Below are positions 44,045 to 53,218 of a stretch of 64,000 nt of DNA, in pieces; the stretch's first letter is position 1; every line of letters starts with the position of its first letter. The stretch is from Streptomyces canus (GTDB taxonomy: Bacteria > Actinomycetota > Actinomycetes > Streptomycetales > Streptomycetaceae): positions 620,001 through 684,000 of the forward strand of contig NZ_KQ948656.1 of assembly GCF_001514145.1 (NCBI RefSeq), in the 5' to 3' direction. The translations under genes were made by a program, and so were the position numbers. The notes beneath the pieces were generated by a model. It was not told where the DNA came from. It was given only the letters and a program-made list of their open reading frames with translations, and did not search any database.

Positions 44045-45283
44045 TTAGTCGCCGGGAAGCTGTGAGAAAGGCGCCCGGTCCACCCGGGGTTCCGGCGGCA
44101 GCTTGAGCACCCGTTCGCCGATCAGGTTGCGCTGGATCTGGTCGGTGCCTCCGGCCAGCCGGTAGCCGGGGGCGCCGAGCAGATGCTGGGTCCAGGCGAA
44201 GGTGCCCGGTTCCCCGGTGTCGGCGCTGATCCGCGCCCCCATCAGCTCGGCGGCGACCTGGCCGGTGCGGGTGAGCAGCTCGGAGGCCATGAGTTTGGTC
44301 AACGAGGCCTCCGGACCCGGCCGGCCGCCGGCGGCGCTCGTCCTGGCGACGCGGTCGACGGTGGCCGCGCGCAGGGCGGCTCGGACGTACAGGTCGGCCA
44401 GGCGCTGGCGGACCAGTGGATCCGCGGTGCGGCCGAGGGAGCGGGCGAGCGCGAGGACGTCCGGGAAGGTGCCGCCCTTGCGGCGGTTGCCGCTGCCGGA
44501 GGCGGTCCGCTCGAAGGCGAGGGTGGCGTTGGCGACCTCCCAGCCCTGGCCCGGCCGCCCGATCCGGAGCCGGTCCGGGACGCGTACGCCGCTGAGGAAC
44601 ACCTCGTTGAAGGAGGCGCCGCCGCTCATCTGCCGGATGGGGCGCACCTCCACTCCGGGGGCGTCCATCGGGACCAGGAAAGCGGTGATGCCTGCCTGTT
44701 TGACCACGTCCGGGTCGGTCCGGGCGAGCAGCAGACCGTAGTCGGCGAACTGGGCGCCCGAGGTCCACACCTTCTGGCCGTCGATCACCCACTCGTCGCC
44801 GTCCTGCCGGGCGCGGGTGCGCAGGGCCGCGAGGTCGGAGCCGGCGCCGGGTTCGCTGAAGAGCTGGCAGGCCAGGAGGTCGGTGCGCAGGAACGCGCGG
44901 GCGTGGTCGCGGCGTTGCTCGTCCGTTCCGAACAGGGAGACGGCCATCGCGACCAGGCGCACCGTGACACTGATCAGCTCGGTGGACGGCGGCACCGCGA
45001 ACGCGGACTCCTCCTGGGCGAAGACCGCCACGTGCGCGGCGCTCAGGCCCGCGCCACCCTTGTCCTCGGGGAGTGTCAGCGCCTGGTAGCCGGCGTCGAA
45101 GCGGGCCCGCTGATAGGCGCGGCAGCGATCCAGCAGGAGGCGTTCCTCGTCCTCCGGAAGGTTGTGGAACACGGCGAGGTCGGCGGCCTGGGCGGTGGAC
45201 TCCGACGCCGAGGCCGGTTCGAGCACCGTGGCCAGCCACTGCCGGACCTGTCGGCGCCATGCGTCCGGATCGGGCTGGGACAT
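44045..45283 (-). CDS. Acyl-CoA dehydrogenase (FadE-type)
   Basis: This 412-aa enzyme has LFSEPGAGSDLAALRTRA (substrate/FAD loop), KVWTSGAQFADYG, and the ending GGTDQIQRNLIGERVLKLP. This is the ACAD branch common in actinobacterial side-chain and terpenoid pathways. The start follows GAGGAGG. It is divergent from the CoA-ligase gene, so activation and the first oxidation step share a control region. Confidence 0.92.
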   Translation of the reverse strand: MSQPDPDAWRRQVRQWLATVLEPASASESTAQAADLAVFHNLPEDEERLLLDRCRAYQRARFDAGYQALTLPEDKGGAGLSAAHVAVFAQEESAFAVPPSTELISVTVRLVAMAVSLFGTDEQRRDHARAFLRTDLLACQLFSEPGAGSDLAALRTRARQDGDEWVIDGQKVWTSGAQFADYGLLLARTDPDVVKQAGITAFLVPMDAPGVEVRPIRQMSGGASFNEVFLSGVRVPDRLRIGRPGQGWEVANATLAFERTASGSGNRRKGGTFPDVLALARSLGRTADPLVRQRLADLYVRAALRAATVDRVARTSAAGGRPGPEASLTKLMASELLTRTGQVAAELMGARISADTGEPGTFAWTQHLLGAPGYRLAGGTDQIQRNLIGERVLKLPPEPRVDRAPFSQLPGD

Positions 45284-45481
45284 GGCTCCTCCTCGGGTAC
45301 TTACCAGACGACGGTTTGAGTAAGGGTGAGTGGGCCGTGGACCTCTCCCACCGCTGGAACATGCGGGAACGGCTTCGTCTGGGGTCAGAGTGTTCCGTAC
45401 TTTCTTGATAAACGCTACAGTCTCCGCATTCCCTCTCTCCCGTCGACATCGGGAGAGGACCGCGGAGCCGCCGGAGGAGCC
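45284..45481. promoter_or_regulatory. Divergent control region, acyl-CoA dehydrogenase / CoA ligase
   Basis: A TTGA-N7-TACAGT element at 45405-45421 matches the one upstream of the first acyl-CoA dehydrogenase (16718-16734, opposite strand), at a similar distance from the start (61 and 53 nt). A leader dyad CTCTCCCG-N7-CGGGAGAG lies at 45435-45457, between the element and the ribosome site. Confidence 0.55.
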
Positions 45482-47020
45482 ATGTCGCTGCTGCCACTCG
45501 ACCGTCGCGCCCAGGAGACACCCGAGGAGCCCGCCCTGGCGGACGACCTGGGAGTGCTGTCCTGGTCCGGCCTCGCCGACCAGGTGGCCCGGGCGGCGGC
45601 CCGGCTGCTGGAGTTCGCGCCCGGCCCCGGCGACCGGATCGCCGTCCTCGGCGACAACGCGATTCCGACGCTGGTGGCCCATCTGGCGGGCCTGCGAGCC
45701 GGAGTGGGGACCGTGGCCACGTCCCGGAACCTCACCTCGGGCGAGCTCGTCGACCAGATCATCGACGCGGGGGTGACCGGCATCGTCGCGGGACCGGCCG
45801 GCGCGGGCGCCGCCCTCGACGCGGCCCGGGAACTGGGTCTGCCGATCGTGACACACGGAACCCCGTTGGCCGGGCACGCGTTCGACTGGGACAAGTGGCT
45901 GGCCGCCGCACCCGCCGGACGCGCCCTCCCGACGGGCCGGCCCGCCCGGCCTCCGCTCGTGTACACCTCGGGAACCACCGGACGAGCACGCGGCACCGAG
46001 GTGCGCTGGGTGAGCGGCCCCGTCGCCGACAGTTCCGCCTACCTCGCCGCGATGTCCGCCCGGCCCGGATTCCCGCCGGGCCCCCACCTGGTGTGCGGCC
46101 CCCTGCAGCACAACGCGCCACTGACCTCGCTGCGGCACCTGGCGGCCGGTCAGCCGGTGGTCGTCCTCGGCAGATACGACGCGGAGTCGTTCCTCAGCCG
46201 GGTGCAGAAGTGGCGGGTCGCCTCGACGGTGATGGTGCCCACCCACTTCCAACGGCTGCTCGCCCTCCCGGACGACGTCCGCGCCCGGTACGACGTCTCC
46301 AGCCTGCGGCAGGTCTCCCACACCGGCTCCGCGTGCCCGCCGGACGTGAAGCGCGCCATGATCGACTGGTTCGGTCCGGTGCTGACCGAGTCGTACGGCG
46401 CCAGCGAAGCGGGAACCGTGGCCCGCATCAGCAGCACCGAGTGGCTGGCGCACCCGGGCTCGGTCGGGCGGGTACGGCCCCCGTTCGAGGTGCTCGTCAC
46501 GGACGACGAGGGCGGGCAACTGCCGTCCGGGGAACGCGGGTTGCTGGCCTTCCGGGCGCCCGACGACCAAGGTGTCCGCTACCACGCGGACCCCGACAAG
46601 ACCAAGGCCGCCTATCTCTCCCCCGGCGTCTTCACGCTCGGCGACATCGGCTACATCGACACCGACGGCTACATCTTCATCACCGACCGGGCGGCGGACG
46701 TCGTGGTCTCCGGCGGCGTGAACCTGTACCCGGCCGAGAGCGAGGCGGTCCTGCGCCGGCACCCGGCGGTCGTCGAGGTCGCCGTGATCGGCGTGCCCGA
46801 CCCGGACTTCGGCGAGTCGCTGCGGGCGCTGGTCGTGGTGGCCGGGGACGAGCCGCCCGCCGGCGAGCTGGACGCCTTCTGCCGCGAGCACCTCGCCGCC
46901 TACAAGTGCCCGAAGTCGTACGAGGTCGTTCCCGAGCTGCTGCGCAACGCCATGGGCAAGCTCGACAAGCGCGCGATGCGCCGCCCCTACTGGGGCTCGG
47001 AACGGACCATCGCCGGCTGA
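45482..47020 (+). CDS. Acyl-CoA ligase (AMP-forming)
   Basis: This 512-aa adenylating enzyme activates an acid to the CoA thioester with ATP. The P-loop is YTSGTTGRARG, lacking the usual Pro-Lys; A5 is TESYGASEAG; the hinge is DIGYIDTDGYIFITDRAAD; and the catalytic Lys is in NAMGKLDKR. Length is slightly short but all core regions are present. The ATG at 45482 follows GGAGGAG. It is the first gene of the plus-strand operon that ends with the 3-hydroxyacyl-CoA dehydrogenase. Confidence 0.9.
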   Translation: MSLLPLDRRAQETPEEPALADDLGVLSWSGLADQVARAAARLLEFAPGPGDRIAVLGDNAIPTLVAHLAGLRAGVGTVATSRNLTSGELVDQIIDAGVTGIVAGPAGAGAALDAARELGLPIVTHGTPLAGHAFDWDKWLAAAPAGRALPTGRPARPPLVYTSGTTGRARGTEVRWVSGPVADSSAYLAAMSARPGFPPGPHLVCGPLQHNAPLTSLRHLAAGQPVVVLGRYDAESFLSRVQKWRVASTVMVPTHFQRLLALPDDVRARYDVSSLRQVSHTGSACPPDVKRAMIDWFGPVLTESYGASEAGTVARISSTEWLAHPGSVGRVRPPFEVLVTDDEGGQLPSGERGLLAFRAPDDQGVRYHADPDKTKAAYLSPGVFTLGDIGYIDTDGYIFITDRAADVVVSGGVNLYPAESEAVLRRHPAVVEVAVIGVPDPDFGESLRALVVVAGDEPPAGELDAFCREHLAAYKCPKSYEVVPELLRNAMGKLDKRAMRRPYWGSERTIAG

Positions 47021-47048
47021 GCCGCTCCCACATACCTAAGGATCATCC

Positions 47049-47654
47049 ATGACCGAACTCCTTCTCGTCCGGCACGGCCTCCCCGTGGCGGGCGTGTTCG
47101 ACCCGGGGCTGTCGCCGGAGGGCACCGCCCAGGCCGAACGCCTGGCCGACTGGCTGGGACACGAGAACCTCGACGCCCTGTACGTCAGCCCGTTCCAGCG
47201 GGCCCGCGAGACCGTGGCGCCGCTGGAACGGCTCACCGGCATGACGGCCACCATCCTCGACGACCTGCGCGAATGGGACACGGACGTGTCCCAGCCCTAC
47301 ACCCCACCGGAGCAGATCGGGACGGGTGACCCCCGGGCGGCGGCGCTCGCCGAGGGACGCTTCGAGGACTTCGTGCCCGACCTGGACTGGAACGCCTTTC
47401 GCGGGCGGGCCGTGCGCGCCATGGACACCATCCTCGACGCCCATCCCGGCGGACGGGTCGCCGCGGTGTGCCACGGCGGCATCACCAACACCTATCTCGC
47501 GACGGTGCTCGGTCTGCCGACGATGTTCTGGTTCCACCCCGGCTACACCTCCGTCAGCCGGGTGCGGCGCATGCCCGGCGGCCGAGTCGTTCTGCACTCG
47601 GTGAACGAGACCGCCCACATGATCGCCGAACGTGCCGACGACCCGGTCGTCTGA
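47049..47654 (+). CDS. Histidine phosphatase family protein
   Basis: This 201-aa protein has the RHG motif with catalytic H9 (LLVRHGLP) and the second His in VAAVCHGG; the acidic residue lies near LREWDTD. Histidine phosphatases remove phosphate from sugars, alcohols or proteins through a phosphohistidine. Its place in a beta-oxidation operon is odd. It would fit a step that removes a phosphate added earlier by the phosphotransfer proteins of the island. Confidence 0.88.
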   Translation: MTELLLVRHGLPVAGVFDPGLSPEGTAQAERLADWLGHENLDALYVSPFQRARETVAPLERLTGMTATILDDLREWDTDVSQPYTPPEQIGTGDPRAAALAEGRFEDFVPDLDWNAFRGRAVRAMDTILDAHPGGRVAAVCHGGITNTYLATVLGLPTMFWFHPGYTSVSRVRRMPGGRVVLHSVNETAHMIAERADDPVV

Positions 47655-47684
47655 CCCCGTCCCCCACCCCAGGAGGTCCCGGCC

Positions 47685-48875
47685 ATGCCCGGATCCGTCA
47701 TCGTCGCCGGAGCAAGGACACCGATCGGCAAACTGCTGGGCGCCCTCAGCCCGCTGTCCGCGGTCGATCTCGGCGCCCACGCCATCCGCGCGGCTCTGGC
47801 CGCCGTCCCTCTGGACCCGCAGGCCGTGCATGCCGTCGTGATGGGCCATGTGGTGCAGGCCGGCGCCGGCCCCAACCCGGCCCGGCAGGCCGCGGTCCTC
47901 GCCGGCATTCCCTTCTCCGTCCCGGCGAGCACCGTCAACAAGCTCTGTCCGTCCGGACTGCACGCCATCGCCCTGGCCGACCTCATGATCGCCTCCGGCC
48001 GTCACGAGGTGGTCGTCGCGGGCGGCATGGAGTCCATGTCCGGGGCCCCGCACCTGCTGCGCGGATCACGCGCCGGCTGGAAGTACGGCTCGAACGAGGT
48101 CGAGGACGCCCTCGACCGGGACGCCCTCGTCTGCGCCTTCGACGGCGTCTCCATGGGCGCGGCCACCGAGCGCTACCAGCAGCCCTTCGCACTGACCCGG
48201 CAGGAACAGGACGAGTACAGCGCGCTCTCCCATCAACGGGCCGCCCACGCCCAGCAGTCGGGCGCGTTGTCCGAGGAGATCGCCCCCGTCACGGTGGCCG
48301 GACACCGGGGCGAGACGGTGGTGGAAGCCGACGAGGGCGTACGGCCGGGAAGCACCGCCGAGACCCTGGGCCGCCTGCGGCCCGCGTTCTCCGGCACGGG
48401 CACCATCACCGCGGGCAACTCCTCCCAGCTCTCCGACGGCGCCGCGGCCGTCGTCGTGATGAGCGCGGAGCGCGCCCGGCGGGAGGGCCTGACACCGCTC
48501 GCCGAGATCGGCGCCTACGGCACGGTCGCCGGCCCCGACCCCTCACTGCTCGTCCAGCCGGCGGGCGCCGTCCGCGACGCCCTGGACCGGGACGGCCGGC
48601 TCAAGGCCGCCGACCTGGACCTGTTCGAGATCAACGAGGCGTTCGCCGGAGTGGCCCTGGCTTCCGTACGCGAACTGGACATCCCGCTGGACAAGGTGAA
48701 CGTCAACGGCGGAGCGATCGCGCTCGGCCACCCGGTCGGCATGACCGGAGCCCGGCTGGTGCTGACCCTGGCGACGGAACTGCGCCGGCGCGGAGGCGGC
48801 AGCGGAGCGGCGGCCCTGTGCGGGGGCGGCGGTCAGGGTGACGCGCTGCTGCTGCACGTACCGACACAGGCCTGA
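47685..48875 (+). CDS. Acetyl-CoA acetyltransferase (thiolase)
   Basis: This 396-aa classical thiolase has C88 in [29 protein letters not shown] and the second Cys in CGGGGQGDA. All active-site parts are intact, unlike the SCP-x-type enzyme at 22.7 kb. It should carry out the final thiolysis of a 3-ketoacyl-CoA. The ATG at 47685 follows AGGAGG. Confidence 0.93.
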   Translation: MPGSVIVAGARTPIGKLLGALSPLSAVDLGAHAIRAALAAVPLDPQAVHAVVMGHVVQAGAGPNPARQAAVLAGIPFSVPASTVNKLCPSGLHAIALADLMIASGRHEVVVAGGMESMSGAPHLLRGSRAGWKYGSNEVEDALDRDALVCAFDGVSMGAATERYQQPFALTRQEQDEYSALSHQRAAHAQQSGALSEEIAPVTVAGHRGETVVEADEGVRPGSTAETLGRLRPAFSGTGTITAGNSSQLSDGAAAVVVMSAERARREGLTPLAEIGAYGTVAGPDPSLLVQPAGAVRDALDRDGRLKAADLDLFEINEAFAGVALASVRELDIPLDKVNVNGGAIALGHPVGMTGARLVLTLATELRRRGGGSGAAALCGGGGQGDALLLHVPTQA

Positions 48876-48894
48876 GACCGGGAGCCGAACCAGC

Positions 48895-49863
48895 ATGAAC
48901 GACCAACTGCCCCCGGCCCCGACCACCCTCACGGTGGCCGCCCGCACCCTCGCCGCCGACGGTGTGGTCTCCCTCACCCTGCGCCGGCCCGACGGCGGCG
49001 CGCTCCCCGCCTGGGCACCCGGCGCCCACATCGACGTACTCCTGGACGGCGACGCCGACGGTCTGGTCCGTCAGTACTCCCTGTGCGGACACCCGGCCGA
49101 ACGCGAGACATGGCAGATCGCCGTGCTGCGCGAGCCGGAGGGCCGCGGCGGTTCCGCGTACGTCCACGACCACCTGCGTGAAGGCTCCACCGTGCGGGTC
49201 CGCGGACCGCGCAACAACTTCCCGCTACGGCCGGCCACCCGCCATCTGTTCGTCGCCGGCGGCGTCGGCATCACGCCCATCCTTCCCATGGTCGAGGCCG
49301 CCGAGGCCGCGGGCGCCGACTGGAGTCTGCTGTACGGCGGTCGCACCCGGACCTCCATGGCGTTCCTGGACCGTCTCGCCCCGCACGGGGAGCGGGTACT
49401 CGTCCGCCCGCAGGACGAGTACGGCCTCCTGGACCTCGCCGCCCACCTCGGCGTGCCCAAGGAGGGCACCCTGGTGCACGCCTGCGGTCCCGAGCCCCTG
49501 CTGCGGGCGGTGCAGGAGCAGTGCGCGGGCTGGCCGCCCGGCACGCTGGGCGTCGAACGGTTCGCCCCGGTCGCGACGACCGGGACCGGCGCGGCCACGG
49601 CCTTCGAGCTGGAGCTCGCCCGTTCCGGGCTGACCCTCACCGTGCCGCCTGACCGTTCGGTGCTCGACACCGTGGAGGAGGCCGGCGTCACGGTCGACTT
49701 CTCCTGCCGGGAAGGCACGTGCGGCACCTGCGAGACCGACGTGCTGGACGGCACACCCGACCACCGCGACTCGCTGTTGACCGAGGACGAACGAGCCGCC
49801 GGCGACACCATGCTCATCTGCGTCTCCCGCTCGTGCGGGCCCCGTCTCGTCCTCGATCTCTGA
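48895..49863 (+). CDS. PDR/VanB-type oxidoreductase for Rieske oxygenase
   Basis: This 322-aa reductase has an FMN/FAD-binding RQYSLCG, an NAD site with GGVGITPI and HACGPEPLLRAV, and a C-terminal 2Fe-2S domain (SCREGTCGTCETD...C). This is the phthalate-dioxygenase-reductase layout. It passes electrons from NADH to a Rieske oxygenase and is the only reductase in the window; Rieske 1 lacks its own ferredoxin and is the best partner. The ATG follows GGGAG. Confidence 0.92.
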   Translation: MNDQLPPAPTTLTVAARTLAADGVVSLTLRRPDGGALPAWAPGAHIDVLLDGDADGLVRQYSLCGHPAERETWQIAVLREPEGRGGSAYVHDHLREGSTVRVRGPRNNFPLRPATRHLFVAGGVGITPILPMVEAAEAAGADWSLLYGGRTRTSMAFLDRLAPHGERVLVRPQDEYGLLDLAAHLGVPKEGTLVHACGPEPLLRAVQEQCAGWPPGTLGVERFAPVATTGTGAATAFELELARSGLTLTVPPDRSVLDTVEEAGVTVDFSCREGTCGTCETDVLDGTPDHRDSLLTEDERAAGDTMLICVSRSCGPRLVLDL

Positions 49864-49915
49864 CGCCGATCATTTCCCCCTCACCAGACCCGCTCACCAG
49901 AAAGGACGGGCCCCG

Positions 49916-50776
49916 ATGGATTCCGTCACCCGTCTCGGCGTCGTCGGATGCGGCCTCATGGGCTCCGGCATCGCCGAAGTCGCCGCCCGCAGCGGCATGG
50001 ACGTCCGTGTCGCCGAGGCCACGCATGACGCGGTCGAGGCAGGCCGCCGCCGACTCACCGCCTCCCTCGACCGAGGCCTGCGGCGTGGCAAGCTCAGCGA
50101 GGAACAACGAGACCAGACCCTCGCCCGGCTCTCTTTCACCCGTGACCTCGGCGACATGGCCGACCGCCAGTTCGTCGTCGAGGCCGTCGCCGAGAACCGC
50201 GACATCAAGACCGGTGTCCTGCGCGACCTGGACAAGGCGATCGAAGACCCTACGGCGGTCCTGGCCACCAACACCTCCTCGATTCCCGTCGTCGATCTCG
50301 CCGTCGTCACCGAGCGGCCCGAGCGGGTCATCGGTCTGCACTTCTTCAACCCCGTCCCCGTGCAGCAGTTGGTCGAGGTCATTCCCTCCCTCGTCACCGG
50401 CGCGGACACGGTGCTGCGGACCCGCGGCTTCGCCGAGCAGCTGGGCAAACAGGCCATCCAGGCGCCCGACCGTTCCGGCTTCGTCGTCAACGCCCTCCTC
50501 GTGCCCTACCTGCTCAGCGCGGTACGGATGGTGGAGTCGGGCTCGGCGCGGCCGGACGACATCGACCGGGGCATGGAACTCGGGTGCGCGCACCCCATGG
50601 GGCCGTTGCGCCTGCTCGACCTCATCGGCCTCGACACCGCCCAGGCCGTGGCCGAGTCGATGTACGAGGAGTACAAGGAGCCGCTGTACGCACCGCCCGC
50701 CCTCCTGCGCCGGATGGTCGCGGCGGGTCACCTCGGCCGCAAGAGCGGCCGCGGGTTTCACACCTACGACAGCTGA
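49916..50776 (+). CDS. 3-hydroxyacyl-CoA dehydrogenase (PaaH/FadB2 type)
   Basis: This 286-aa enzyme oxidises 3-hydroxyacyl-CoA to 3-ketoacyl-CoA with NAD. It has GCGLMGSGIAE (Rossmann loop), the HxFFNPVPV catalytic region (LHFFNPVP) and GRKSGRGFHTY. It ends the plus-strand operon. With the ligase, dehydrogenases, hydratase and thiolase it completes a full beta-oxidation set within the island. Confidence 0.93.
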   Translation: MDSVTRLGVVGCGLMGSGIAEVAARSGMDVRVAEATHDAVEAGRRRLTASLDRGLRRGKLSEEQRDQTLARLSFTRDLGDMADRQFVVEAVAENRDIKTGVLRDLDKAIEDPTAVLATNTSSIPVVDLAVVTERPERVIGLHFFNPVPVQQLVEVIPSLVTGADTVLRTRGFAEQLGKQAIQAPDRSGFVVNALLVPYLLSAVRMVESGSARPDDIDRGMELGCAHPMGPLRLLDLIGLDTAQAVAESMYEEYKEPLYAPPALLRRMVAAGHLGRKSGRGFHTYDS

Positions 50777-50781
50777 ACAAG

Positions 50782-50821
50782 ATCCGGACGCCGAGGTCGA
50801 GCTCGACCTCGGCGTCCGGAT
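50782..50821. terminator. 40-bp perfect loopless palindrome, terminator
   Basis: Two 20-bp arms (50782-50801 and 50802-50821) are exact reverse complements centred on GAGCTC. It lies 5 bp after the stop of the last island gene and before the convergent GtrA-like gene. Confidence 0.85.
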
Positions 50822-50912
50822 GTGCACTGCCGTCCCGGTGAGGCGGCAGTCCGGTCCGGGCAGGTGAGGGTCCGGTCCGGTTCGGTCCGTGACCTCCCGC
50901 CCGGCGGAACGC

Positions 50913-51434
50913 TCAGGCGGCGTGGCAGAGGACCGCGGGGCCGGCCGGGGCCGCGGTGCGGGCCACGGTCGCCTGCACGGGAAGGGCGGTGCCAACGGTG
51001 GGCGCGGCCTGCGAACGGCTCCTCGCGAAGACGACGAGACGCAGCAACGTGAATCGCGCGACACCGGCGCATGCGGAGGCGGACAGGTAGACGGCCTGCT
51101 CGAGGACCGCACCCGGTGCCGCCACCAGCTGCTGCAGGAGCAGCATTGCCGCACAGGTGACCGCGTAGGCGATCGCTGCGGACCCGGCCGACTGCGCATG
51201 CTGGCGCCAGGTCGCGCGCCCGCCCCCGAAGGTGAACCGGCCGTGCAACTCGGTGGCGAGGAGCGTGGAGACCACGGTGATCAGGGCGTTGGCCAGGGCC
51301 CAGGGAATCCAGGAGGCCAGGGCCGCCACGGCGAGGCTTGAGGCGACCCCCACCCCACCGCCGAAGAGCACGAAGCGGGCGAAGGCGGTGAAGGCCGTGG
51401 GCGCCGCCTGCTCCTGGCTGTGCGCTGACTCCAT
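50913..51434 (-). CDS. GtrA-like membrane protein
   Basis: This 173-aa protein has four hydrophobic helices and the GtrA pattern FVLFGGGVGVASSL...LANALITVVSTLLATELHGRFTF. GtrA proteins take part in transfer of lipid-linked sugars for cell-surface polysaccharides. The ATG at 51434 has AAAGGG about 8 nt upstream. It stands alone between two operons. Confidence 0.8.
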   Translation of the reverse strand: MESAHSQEQAAPTAFTAFARFVLFGGGVGVASSLAVAALASWIPWALANALITVVSTLLATELHGRFTFGGGRATWRQHAQSAGSAAIAYAVTCAAMLLLQQLVAAPGAVLEQAVYLSASACAGVARFTLLRLVVFARSRSQAAPTVGTALPVQATVARTAAPAGPAVLCHAA

Positions 51435-51508
51435 GATCCGACCCTTTCGATGGCTCATTCAGCGAAATGGCGCACCCCTCGGCCTGCGAGATTGAGAGTG
51501 CGCCGTCA

Positions 51509-51707
51509 GTGGTGCCACTATGGCACACATGTGGCGCCACTATGAACCCAAAATGACGTCCCGCAGTGAAGCCACAGCGCGCCGCAAGACTCCGGATGGC
51601 ACCGGAAGCCATCACTGACGCCATTCCACGCACCCAGAGAGCACTTCCCGCCACACAAAGGCACCACCCGGGGTTGCATGTGGCGCCGCAGTGGTGCCAC
51701 TATGGCG
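51509..51707. promoter_or_regulatory. GTGGYGCCAC operator array before the RHH regulator
   Basis: Four copies of a palindromic decamer are seen: GTGGTGCCAC (51509-51518), GTGGCGCCAC (51531-51540), GTGGCGCCGC (51680-51689) and GTGGTGCCAC (51691-51700). Three are followed directly by TATG. The last lies only 9 bp before the start codon. They flank the GtrA/RHH intergenic region and suggest autoregulation by the RHH protein. Confidence 0.7.
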
Positions 51708-51709
51708 TC

Positions 51710-52228
51710 ATGGACCTCACCCCGTATGTCGACTCCCTCCGCAAGGAACTCGCGGTGGCCGCCGAAGCCGGCGGCGAAGAAGCTCGCGACCTGGCCGAGA
51801 GGCTCACCGCTCCCCTGGAGTCGGCCACCCGTCTGACCATGCTCAACATGCTCTCCGCCGCGATGGACGAGATCACCCGTGAACTCGCCCCCGGCTCGGT
51901 CGACGTACGGCTGCGCGGGCTCGACCCCGACTTCGTGGTGACACCGCCGCCCACCTATGGCGGCGCCCCCGCCGAGCCGGCCGCGCCCGCCGAACCGTTC
52001 AGGGCCCCGGTCCCGGCCGACGGCGACGACGGGAGCACCGCCCGCGTCAACCTGCGTCTGCCGGCCCACCTCAAGACTCGTGCCGAGGAGGCCGCCACCC
52101 GCGAAGGCCTGTCGGTCAACGCGTGGCTGGTGCGCGCCGTGTCGGCCGCGGTCGACGGCGGCGCCCGGCCACGGACGACGGAGAAGGCCCAGACCGTCGG
52201 GCAGAGCTTCACGGGCTGGGTGCGCTAG
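51710..52228 (+). CDS. HicB/ribbon-helix-helix regulator
   Basis: This 172-aa protein has a helical N-terminal half, a Pro/Ala-rich linker (about 75-100) and a C-terminal ribbon-helix-helix: ARVNLRLPAHLKTRAEEAA (about 106-124) then GLSVNAWLVRAVSAAV. It resembles the HicB antitoxin-like regulator that precedes DUF4097-ABC operons in Streptomyces; no HicA toxin is next to it. There is no ribosome site before the ATG at 51710, and an operator ends 9 bp upstream, so the mRNA may be leaderless. Confidence 0.82.
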   Translation: MDLTPYVDSLRKELAVAAEAGGEEARDLAERLTAPLESATRLTMLNMLSAAMDEITRELAPGSVDVRLRGLDPDFVVTPPPTYGGAPAEPAAPAEPFRAPVPADGDDGSTARVNLRLPAHLKTRAEEAATREGLSVNAWLVRAVSAAVDGGARPRTTEKAQTVGQSFTGWVR

Positions 52229-52309
52229 CCGCACCCCCTCCACACCACTTCACCCACACCACGTCCCACCAGCGGGGACGACCCAATGACCCAAGAGGAC
52301 GGGACAGCC

Positions 52310-53158
52310 ATGCCTTCTTTCGACACTCCCGAAGCGATCTCGGTCACGGCGCGCGTGGAGGCCGGTTCCATCCAGTTCACCGCGGGCGACCGCCTCGACA
52401 CGGTCGTCGATGTGCGACCCCGCGACCCGAAGAAGGACCTGGACGCACGGGCGGCCGAGCAGACCGAGGTCACGTACGCGGGCGGCGTCCTGACCGTCAG
52501 GACACCCAAGGGCAATCTGCTCGGTCTCGGCCGCACCGGCACCGTGGACGTGACGGTCGAACTGCCCGCGGGCTCACGCATCGACATGACCGGCGCCTGG
52601 GCCCAGGTGCTGGGCGAGGGCCGGCTCGGCGAGGTCCACGTGAAGACCTCGTCCGGGGACGTCCGCCTCGACACGACAGGCCCGCTCCAACTGACCGCGT
52701 CGCACGGCTCGATCACCGTGGACCGGGTCGAGGGCCGGGCCGAGATCACCACCAGCTCCGGCAGTCTGCGCGTCGGCCTCCTCGACGGCCCCGCCGTCCT
52801 GAAGAACTCACACGGCACCACGACGGTCGACGCCGCGACCGGCGAGCTGCGGGTGAGCGGCGCCAACGGCGACATCGAGATCCGTCGCGCCGAGGACTCG
52901 GTGACCGCCACCACCGCCCACGGCACCCTGCGGGTGGGCGAAGTGGCCCGCGGCACCGTCCAGTTGGAGACCAACTACGGCGCCATCGACGTCGGCGTCC
53001 GCGAGGGCACGGCCGCCTGGCTCGACGTCAGCTCCGGCTCCGGTCAGGTACGCAACACGCTCACCGCGTCCGAGACCCCGGAACGGACCGACGACACCGT
53101 CAAGGTCCGCGCCCGCACCAAGTACGGCAACATCGACGTCCGCCGCGCCAGGGCCTGA
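52310..53158 (+). CDS. DUF4097 beta-strand repeat protein
   Basis: This 282-aa protein is a repetitive beta-helix-like fold with recurring TSSGxxxV and T-x-HG-x-xxV units (KTSSGDVRL, TASHGSITV, TTSSGSLRV, TTAHGTLRV). No signal peptide is seen. I chose the ATG at 52310 because family members begin MPxFDTPxxIS; an ATG at 52286 is possible. It lies between the RHH regulator and the exporter genes and may sense or scaffold at the membrane. Confidence 0.8.
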   Translation: MPSFDTPEAISVTARVEAGSIQFTAGDRLDTVVDVRPRDPKKDLDARAAEQTEVTYAGGVLTVRTPKGNLLGLGRTGTVDVTVELPAGSRIDMTGAWAQVLGEGRLGEVHVKTSSGDVRLDTTGPLQLTASHGSITVDRVEGRAEITTSSGSLRVGLLDGPAVLKNSHGTTTVDAATGELRVSGANGDIEIRRAEDSVTATTAHGTLRVGEVARGTVQLETNYGAIDVGVREGTAAWLDVSSGSGQVRNTLTASETPERTDDTVKVRARTKYGNIDVRRARA

Positions 53159-53218
53159 GCCCCACATCGTCAACCAGCTCCTGCGTCCACTCACTTCAGC
53201 CTTCGATCGGAGGGCCCC

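Noticed and set aside
49719..50867. A 382-codon plus-strand frame over the 3-hydroxyacyl-CoA dehydrogenase
   Set aside because: It is an out-of-frame shadow rich in Ser, Arg and Pro; the true frame has a Rossmann loop and the FFNPVP motif.
51710..52228. A HicAB toxin-antitoxin module
   Set aside because: Only a HicB/RHH-like protein is present; no HicA-sized toxin gene lies on either side, so regulator is the better call.
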